Positions 55,907 to 64,000 of a stretch of DNA of 64,000 bases are shown here, piece by piece. The DNA lies in assembly GCA_020698575.1 (NCBI GenBank), contig CM036244.1:26313534-26377533 (forward strand). Reading direction: 5' to 3'. Numbering within the stretch: position 1 is the first letter of the stretch; every line of letters begins with the position of its first letter. Below the pieces are notes generated by a model, which was not told the DNA's origin, made no database searches, and saw nothing but the letters and a program-made list of their open reading frames with translations. Position numbers and translations under genes: made by a program. Source of the DNA: Bostrychus sinensis. Its lineage: Eukaryota; Chordata; Actinopteri; Gobiiformes; Eleotridae.

Positions 55907-58900
55907 GTGAGTAACCCTCAGCGGGTGTATGAGCTTAGGGTGACGTACCGCAAAGTAAGGAGGGAATGTCCAGTATAGCTGTTTTATACATGTCCTGCTT
56001 TAGTCTCTGAAGTATCTTGAGTGAAATGTAGATGCTGCAGATTTTATTTTTGTAGTTTTTTTAGCTCTGTTTTGTCTTTCAGCTCTTCAGTCAGAGGTAA
56101 TAGCCGACTAAGGTGATTAATAGTGTGGATTTTTCCACTATGTGTCTATGGGCATGAACATGTTCTGGCTGTTTCACAGGACAAGATGAACCCTTGTCTT
56201 CTTCAAAAAGCTCCTTCTCCTTAATTTTTCTCATATAGTGCCTTTTACCACGGTCACCATTTTAGCTCGGTTAGTTGTTTTTCATCCCATAATGAGCGTA
56301 AGGCAATGGGAAGTGTTAATTGTGTGTATTGCATCAGCACATGGCTTGTTGAGAATATTAGGCCCTCTTTTTCTGTTTGAGATATTTTTTATCCCAGAGC
56401 AGAGTTTTATTTAAAAAAGTGGCCTCAAGTGACTCAAGCATGATTATATTATATAGACATACACAATTTAATACACAGTGCTAATCAGCGTGTTCATCTT
56501 TCAAATCATTTGAAGATAATACGAGAAGAATAGAGAGAAGTTAATTTTGGCATGGGTGCTGCTGGGTGTTTTTGTAAAAATGCCAGGGGCAGCAGCTGGA
56601 AACTGCCCAGACACACCTGCTGGTGGGAGTGTCAAATATTACACATTACTTGAAAAGATACGCATTTTTATGCACACACTGTCATATTGAAATTACACAA
56701 TTCATTTGTATTTTTTTTTATTCTCTTGTTTTCTTGGTGTATTTTTTTGTATGTTATTGGTACATTTTTTGTAAGACTTTTAAAACAACTGAACCTTGAC
56801 AGTTTTTTTTTTTTTTAGTCTGAGACGGGGTTGTGAAAGGCCTGCCCTGAGTTTTCTTGCTGTCACTGTTCATTGAGCTGCAGAAGTGACAGATAATTGC
56901 TTATTTACAGGTTTCACTCTGACTCACGGCCTGATTTTTTTCTCAAAAGGAAGTTTCCCTCTTTACAACTTTTCAACCGTCAGCTTCCTTCCTGTGTGGG
57001 GCCTTAGCTTTACTACTCATTCTATTTCCCTTTCATTCTCAATCAGAGATCGCATTTCAACTGAACTGACTAGAGACTGAATCGTCCATGTCTGACATTA
57101 AACTTACTGTACCTCCTTCAAATTTTTAAGCAAATTTGAACTGTTCAAATCAATTGTGTTTTTAAATAGCTAGGGCTTACATTTTATGTGGCATTTAAAT
57201 GGTATTGATGTGATAATGTTTTTATTTTGGATAGTAACATATTCCTGGCTCTGGAGTCAGTGACATAGTGACATAGGCAGTTTTGCGTTTTACTGATAGT
57301 AAATAGCGGTAGGACTTTTGCAACAGTGATTTCACTCTCACATGACATAATACAACATTGCACAAATCATTTCCTGTTCTGTGGTGGTCAGGTGAGGTAA
57401 CTGGCACAGAGAGACGACCTGTTGCCCAAGATCACAACTGATCTCTGCGTTATGTCTTTGTTTTTGCTGAAATTATTTTTTTACTTTTAGTCTAGTATGT
57501 TAGTATGACTTTACATGTCATTTCTAAATAGGGAGTGTCCTACAAATGCATCACAGAGAAAACTTGTTTAGCAACAAACTTAAAAATGTTAATGTGGCAA
57601 TAAATGTGTGCATCACTACAGTCATATGTATGACTCACGTAGTTCATATCTACATTTAATTAAAAAATAATAATTTGAATTTTATAGATACAGTTATAAT
57701 CTGCAGGCTTTCCACATCGCATGTTAATGGGTTTTGATTATTTTTGATGGATGAAATTTTGAACTTAAAAATGTTTTTAGTTTCCTTTACGATAAGTAGA
57801 TCGGTAATGTAATATTTCCATTTTAGTTTGTTAAGTTATTTAAGCTGTTTTAAGTTATTTAATATGTTTAATGTCTTCCTTTTACTCATCTTTATTTAAA
57901 AATTATGTTATTAGTTTCTATAGCAGATTTTGTACTATAAAGGTTGATATCTTTACTTTAGATGGACTGGCTTTATTGCTGTGTTTCCACTATTTTCTTT
58001 TTTTTTACATTACTGTCTGTAGTAATGGGGTGATAATAAATAATATATCTAATATAACATATATATTCTTTGAACTGCCACAAGGTCACAGTAAAATTCC
58101 TTTTGGGTTGATAAAGGCTGATAAGGAGATCCATTGGGTTTGTGTGGCCTGATTCCTATGACTAATGTACAAATATGTCCTATACATTTGTCATGTGTCA
58201 GATCTGTCCTCTTCAAACTCAGACGTGAGGATAGTCATTGTTAAAGCCAGCAAAAAATTCTGCAAACTTACACCAAGAAAGGCTTTGATCAAGCTCTAAG
58301 GTAGTTATATGACAAGTGTGACATGATGATTTTTAGGTTGTGTTTTTGCATGTTTCCCCTGTAGTTTGAAAGCAATTGAACTTTCTATAAAGTAACGTAA
58401 GTAAAGCATGTTTAATTTTGTTATGGAGTGAAGGTGAAAGTGTGCTACTGTTTCACTCTTTCCTTTCTTTGGTCAGCCATTTTCAGGCTGTGAGTTAGAG
58501 ACGTAGTGGATAATCGAAAAGGGACCTTTTCTGTGTTTGGCAAAACTGTGTGGGGCCCAGAAATGGGGCCCCATTCTCCTCTTTTGATCTGCTTTGTTTG
58601 AGCTAAATTGCCAAGACAGTCTGTTTGTGCAAATTTCTCATCAGCCATATACTATGGCATGGACAGTAAAAGGTCCCTCATTGGAATAGCAGCCGTGAAG
58701 AGGACATTTGGATAATGGCTTGAGGGGCTGGTGATTCACTGTTTGCAGGAGTCTTGTATGTTTACACCTAGTCTGTGGTCATTTCATTTTGTAAAGGTCT
58801 AGGAGTGGACAAAACTTGGTTCAACAGTGGTTTATTTTGTAAGAGTGGGGGGAAGAAAATGAAAATTAAACTGCCCACCAGAGCTACACCATGTTGGCTC

Positions 58901-59028
58901 ATCTAATTTTCCAGCTTCACACTTTTTAACATTTTTGTAATAATTTAGAATTGATTGAGTCAGGTAATGTTATATGCTCAAAAAATCCATCAGTCGTGTG
59001 TGTCAGGGGAGGGACTATCACTTGTCAG
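55907..59028. other. Intron-equivalent of the vmp1 remnant
   Basis: Three kilobases of AT-rich sequence with no recognisable gene, RNA or transposon. Confidence 0.4.
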
Positions 59029-59095
59029 GATCCCAGGGAGAAAGCCATTGAGATGCAGAGAGGAAGAGTCAGGAACAGGGACCATGGGACAACAG
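59029..59095 (+). pseudogene. vmp1: Probable vmp1 remnant exon (EAQRQKLHHK segment)
   Basis: Between CTTGTCAG and GTACGTCT the frame reads EKAIEMQRGRVRNRD and then, after a one-base shift, MGQQ. This fits VMP1 EYLEAQRQKLHHKSEMGTPQ at IEMQRGRV/LEAQRQKL, RNR/HHK and MGQQ/MGTPQ. The beginning of the exon (AVPGIGPSLQ) is reduced to a few bases. Identification depends on order, splice borders and this short match. Confidence 0.55.
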
Positions 59096-62000
59096 GTACG
59101 TCTCCATGAGAATACACCCATTCCCATGCAAGTCCATCTCTGGGACCAGAGTCCATTACTAGCATAAAAGACGTGCAGATAACTGTTTCTGCTGCACAGG
59201 GCTGTAGTGTGGCAGGAGCACAGCATGCAGCCACCTCAGAGGGAGGCAGTAGGACAGGACAGGGCAGCTGATAGCCACTATATTTAATTTACCATTTACC
59301 ATTCAGTATTTAGAGAGATTCATGTTTTTACATTAGGTTTGATAAAATGCTACCAAATTTTGTGAGCTTTTAACTAGCCCTTGACACCAGTTGCTTTATT
59401 TTTGATCAGTTTTCCCTTGTTAAGAGATACAATTTGCACATATTGTCTTTAAACTGTTTAAGACAGACATAAATAAAGAAATAAATGCAGAAATAAAATG
59501 CAATATACAGTACTATATAAAATGCCAATGTTTAACTGAGCCAGACCTTCAAATTCAGATGCATTAATTCACGAGTTAAATTAGTTGTATGACTAGTGTA
59601 TTCTGCTGGCCTGGAATTCACATAAACACAAACTAAACTCTTTTCTGGGGAAATGAATTGCTCAAAATAATCACACCTACAAGTGACGTATTTTATCCAT
59701 TTCTACAGAAAAGCACTCACTCTTCAGAACTGTGTACTTTTTTTTTTACTGATGGTGATTTTCTTTACAAAATAACTGCATGGATTAAATATGGAACACA
59801 TATTAACATTTCAGATTTTAAGGAGACAAACTTTAATTATATTTTTCAGAATACAATTTAAAACCTTTTCTGTACAGACTCATTTTAAGCCTTACTTAAT
59901 GTGATGGGATCAGTGGCAAACAGGGCAAGGCAGTGGGAGTGAGGGATGAAGCAGTAGGTCACTGGTCACTGCTTTTAATACACAGTTGTTAAGTTTTATG
60001 CCAGGCTCAACGGGACGCCTGTTCTTCCTTTTGAGCACCTCTGTAATACAGACAGTAACTGCATATGGAGTAGGAAGTTTCACTCTTAGACCAAGATTTG
60101 ATTATACAAATAATAGTAATTGTACTCAAAATGACTAAATCTGAATTTAATTGTAGTTTTTGTGAATGTGTGAAAGTGAAGATGACAAAGAGGGAGCGGC
60201 TGGATGTGTGTACAGATCTGATTTCATATTATGTGCCTCCGAGGACATCCTGCTTTATTCATCCCTGAATCATTTGCCTTGTCCTTAGTCTCACACTTTG
60301 TGCCATTCAACAAATGCTGCTTACTCACCAAACCATTAGTCCTTATGAAACTTACGAAGCTTGTCTATTCTGCAATGGCAACTGACACCTCTGTTGCGAA
60401 TAACACTCGATTGATTCATTTTTGGATCAGCAGAACGTTTGTTGACCAGAGGCTCTTATTCAGCATGGTAATCCTATGTACTTTACACATTTGTATGTTC
60501 TTTCACCAGTTGTCATGAATGTGTGACTGTCTCTGACTGAGTATTGCTAGAGTCATTCTAGACAGACCTGACTCAGAGGCCAGCCACCCAGACCCCTACT
60601 CTAACAACCGGCCCCAACCACATCTTAGTCAAAAGAGATACACTGTCCTACACCAGCCCATAAAACAGTAAAAAGACCATAAACATTTACTACTGAATGT
60701 AAAGCCTCAGTTTTGTTATATATAATATAAATCTGTAGCGTATTATTATTATCAATTATTATACTGTTATAAATTCAAAAATACCATTATAACCTTTTAA
60801 ATTTTGTATGTAATAGGCATTGTATTTCTTGATTAATATTTATTTTGTATGTATTAAACATGTTGTGGCATTTGTACAGTATAAAAAACCTAAGCTGATA
60901 CAGATCTCTGCCCTATATTAACAAAACAGGAACCTAGAGTCTGCAGATCATTTGGTGTAAATTATGTGCTGTGCTAAATCGGAAGACATGCAGCACGTTG
61001 TGGCTTTTCACAGGTAGTAGTAACCTATGTGGTTGTCTGAACCACACTGTTGAAGTGTGTTAAAATATGGTTTTACATACACACTGTGCTCACTGAGCAA
61101 TATGTACATGCATTAACAAGCCAGATAAAACCATCTGACAATCATAGCCAAATATTGTCATTTTCACATTTTTTGTCAATAAAATATTGATACTTGGGTT
61201 TGGATTTTTTTTTTAGATTTTCCACTGTTCTTCTTCTCCATTGACATAACCCATTTTAAGATCTTGTGGGATTGATCTGTGCTTGGTCCCTAGGAAACTT
61301 CACACAGTAGAGTGCGAGACAGTGTCCCGCAGGTCAGTGTTTCATCATTGAGCCAATATAGCGACAGTGACATCATGGGATGGATGTGTTACTCTGTGAG
61401 TTATGAGCTGTACCACCACCTTGTTGTTTTCTATTTCTAGTTCAGCTGCTGCTCTACAAGTGGCAGAGTGACTGATCTGTGTCCAATCCAACTGAGTCAC
61501 AGCTGGAAAGGTCCAGGCCAGGCCCAGTGACCCACCACAGCACACACCTCTACAGCCTGAGCAGAGGGGTGCGTGTGGGCATGCAGATCTGGACCTGGGG
61601 GGGGTCTCACAGGCTGGAAGTCTGTTTTATGTAGTGTCTGGGAAGTGAGGGGAATAATAGACTGCCGTAATTGGTGCCCCCTGATTTCCTGGCAGCACCT
61701 AGAGGACTGCATGTGTCCGTGTGTAAGCTGCTGATACAGATGGCTCTGAAGCAGCAATGTGATAAACACCCTGGACATGGGGATCTCCATCCAGGAGTGG
61801 ATCCATGCTTTAGTGGTGAAGTCATAGGGAAAAGGCCTGGGTGAAATGCAGGGGAACAGACATATAACCTTACAGCTCTTACACGTGAATCATAATTTTC
61901 CTTTAATAAACTGACACTCATTTCTTCCTCTCCTAATCCTATTAGTCAATTGTTCCAGAATTATTCTTTTTATTATGGAAGTATATGTTGTTTAGAGAAT

Positions 62001-64000
62001 ATTTTGGCTAGAGATAGTGACGGCCAGAGTTTGAGCTCTTCAGGTCAGAGTGCTGTCTTACCTCTCAGTGTGTGGCAGAACTGTTGTGTTAAGTGTGAAC
62101 TGTGGCCTTACGAAGCGTTGGGTAACACTCCCGATTGCCCAAGCACAAGTTGTTGTGATGATGTCGTAACAAGTTGGATCTGGCCAGTGTTTGGCTGTCA
62201 TGTGAGCCCTTGTGCTCTATCTCCACTGCTTAGGACGTCAGGGCACGTGTGTGTGAGCTTTTAGAATTTCATTAGCAAAAAGAACAAAAAGCTTTGCATT
62301 TTGTGAGTGAGTCTTCAGAGGTGCGGTTTCACAAAGGGCAGACAGGTCAGAGGTCACTTCTGACTCATGGCCTCTGGAATTTAGATTTTACCAAATGAAT
62401 AAAACATTGCAAAACTTACTGCATGCTTGATACTGCAACAGGAAATGATAGCTCATTATAAAAGAAGAGATTAGATGGTTCCCACAAATGTAGTCTTTCT
62501 GCGACTTAAAACAGTGTGCAGTCTACAGGAAGCTAATACATAGGGGGGTTCCCCTTCTATTTTCCTTCTTTTAACATACCTTTTCTGCTTTTCACATCAT
62601 TCCTGATCAGTAACCAAGTTAACCCTTTTCTTGTAGAACTATAAGACACATTTTCAATAATAAATAAATAAATAAATACATAAAATAATAATTTATTTAT
62701 TATTTATTTGATTATTATTATTTTTATTTCAGAATTTTGATGATTTATTGTAAAGCTTTTTTCCTTTTCTCCATTTTAGAGTCTACGTAATTTGTCTATA
62801 AAGTTACTAAATGAATCGATTTATATAAGACCATATTATCCCTTATACCTTTTTCTATAAATTCTGAGAATCACGAGGAGAGCCCAGGAGCTCCTTAATC
62901 AGCTTCTGGAAGTAATTTCATCAATTGGAGAACAACAGTTATAAAGTTTGATAGGATTCACGCATGCAGAGTTTTATGACAGTAAAAGCAGCTTGCTATA
63001 AGACTTAATTTCATTACTGTTGTCATTATTGCTTTGACCTTCCCAATTGTTCAAAAGTCACACACATGATACATCATCAGACATTACCGTATGTTTTAAT
63101 TGTAATTTCATTCATTCAGTTCCCTTTGGATACACTTGCGCGCGCACACACACACACACACACTCACACACACACAAAGGAGGAAATATTTAACATGAAC
63201 AGAACTTCCTAATTATAAAAAATACAGTACGGTTAGCATTATTATTTCCCTTCCTCCTCTTTTTAACATTTATCAAATCACAAGGTTTGCTGAAAAAAAT
63301 ATTTAAATATGTTTTCATGCAGACTTGTTAATGGTAAACAGGAGTTGAAAAATAAAAGTGAAATGTCTAATACCTAATTTAGCTTTTTACACCATTTTTA
63401 CACCATTTTAATCAACTACAAAGACTCTAAGCATTTTTTTCTTAATTTTTGTTTGCAATAAATGGCAAACTGGCTTTTTAATGTTTTCTTTTTTGATTAA
63501 TGCTTCTGTACACGGTCCCCTGTTCAATAAACTACTTCATATAAAACTATAGCTAAAATATAGCTATAGCTAAAAAGCTATACATGTTTTATCTCTTTAA
63601 TTGCTAGTAAAGTTGTTTTTAAAACAATTTTTTTTCCAAAGCTATAGTGCTGTTATTTTTTGCCTCAACACAAAGAACACAATTTTTACCAACTATTTTT
63701 GTCAGTTAAAATCTACTCATGCACTAAGTTGTCTGATTTCTAAATCAAATTTATAGTATTGTAAATTACATTTTTCATTTATACAACCCTACTACTTTAT
63801 TCAACTTTAAAAGAAAACTACAAACACCAATTTACATTTTAAAACTTTTACAGAACAATAACAATTAAAATTTACAAAGCATGTTCTGCAGAAACAAAAT
63901 CAACAAAACAAACAAAATCATGCAATATAAAAGATAGTTTATATGTACAGTACAGCACATTTTCCCGCTACATAATGGTAAATTATGAACACACACTTAC
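59096..64000. other. Right-hand intergenic stretch
   Basis: No intact gene. A somewhat GC-richer patch lies at 61430-61870 without convincing exons. There is an AAAT microsatellite near 62659 and a CA repeat near 63138. The last vmp1 exon and the mir-21 hairpin, which follow in other vertebrates, were not found. Confidence 0.4.
63138..63176. repeat. CG/CA dinucleotide microsatellite
   Basis: A short GCGCGC run passes into about 15 CA units with one TC interruption. A simple repeat. Confidence 0.9.

Larger units (their letters stand above)
35445..59095 (+). pseudogene. vmp1: Decayed vmp1 gene with exon-intron structure retained
   Basis: VMP1 is an ER multi-spanning protein with a VTT/DedA domain, needed for autophagosome formation and lipid scrambling. 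Six blocks on the + strand, in the right order, encode pieces of it: 35445-35552, 42772-42971, 45016-45124, 52745-52824, 55846-55906 and, less surely, 59029-59095. Each has AG/GT borders, and four are within a few bases of the length expected from VMP1. Disabling changes include an in-frame TAG in the first block, frameshifts in the second, third and fourth, and absence of the exon for the conserved IPNPLFDLAG segment. The presence of introns excludes a processed retrocopy. CLTC, PTRH2 and VMP1 are neighbours in tetrapods, so this is most simply the orthologous locus, dead here, with a working copy expected elsewhere. N-terminal and last exons were not found. Confidence 0.85.

Noticed and set aside
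61345..61921. Overlapping open frames in a GC-richer patch near the right end
   Set aside because: No recognisable protein, no vmp1 C-terminal match and no consistent splice borders.
62881..62960. Possible mir-21 hairpin
   Set aside because: Only scattered similarity (an AACAACAG and a GATAGG); the conserved seed and mature core are absent.

Overview
This window is vertebrate nuclear DNA, most likely from a teleost fish. It is AT-rich, with compact multi-exon genes and GT-AG introns. Its dispersed repeats are of teleost type: a tRNA-derived SINE, several small hAT-like elements and a LINE fragment. Three genes can be read with confidence, and the gene order matches the vertebrate CLTC-PTRH2-VMP1 neighbourhood.

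Layout. (1) Positions 1-170 hold a possible partial exon of an unidentified minus-strand gene. (2) Positions 1944-22266 (+) hold the complete clathrin heavy chain gene. I resolved 30 constitutive coding exons (1678 residues) and two alternative in-frame microexons of 12 and 21 nt. Its introns carry a SINE, a MITE-like element and an antisense LINE fragment. (3) Positions 23614-24958 hold a nested pair of hAT-like elements; the inner one is intact at both ends with a perfect 8-bp target duplication. (4) Positions 25239-25748 (-) hold ptrh2, with its coding sequence in one exon and an upstream non-coding exon and promoter near 26.1-26.2 kb. (5) Positions 26757-28934 (-) hold a ten-exon gene for a 345-residue coiled-coil protein that I do not recognise. 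(6) From about 29 kb to the right end there is no intact gene. This stretch holds SINE and other repeat fragments and the scattered remains of a vmp1 gene on the + strand, from 35445 to 59095.

The vmp1 remains are the most notable result. Six exon-sized blocks lie in the correct order. Each is bounded by AG and GT splice dinucleotides and translates to recognisable VMP1 segments, but they carry a nonsense codon, frameshifts, a net insertion and a missing exon. VMP1 normally lies next to PTRH2 and CLTC, so this looks like a decaying copy, probably one of two made by the teleost genome duplication, and not a processed retrocopy.

Functionally, cltc builds the clathrin coat, ptrh2 recycles peptidyl-tRNA and takes part in apoptosis signalling at mitochondria, and VMP1 (dead here) is an ER autophagy and lipid-scrambling protein. 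They are linked by old synteny and not by a shared pathway. Intron and exon coordinates were assigned by reading frame and splice-site inspection only.
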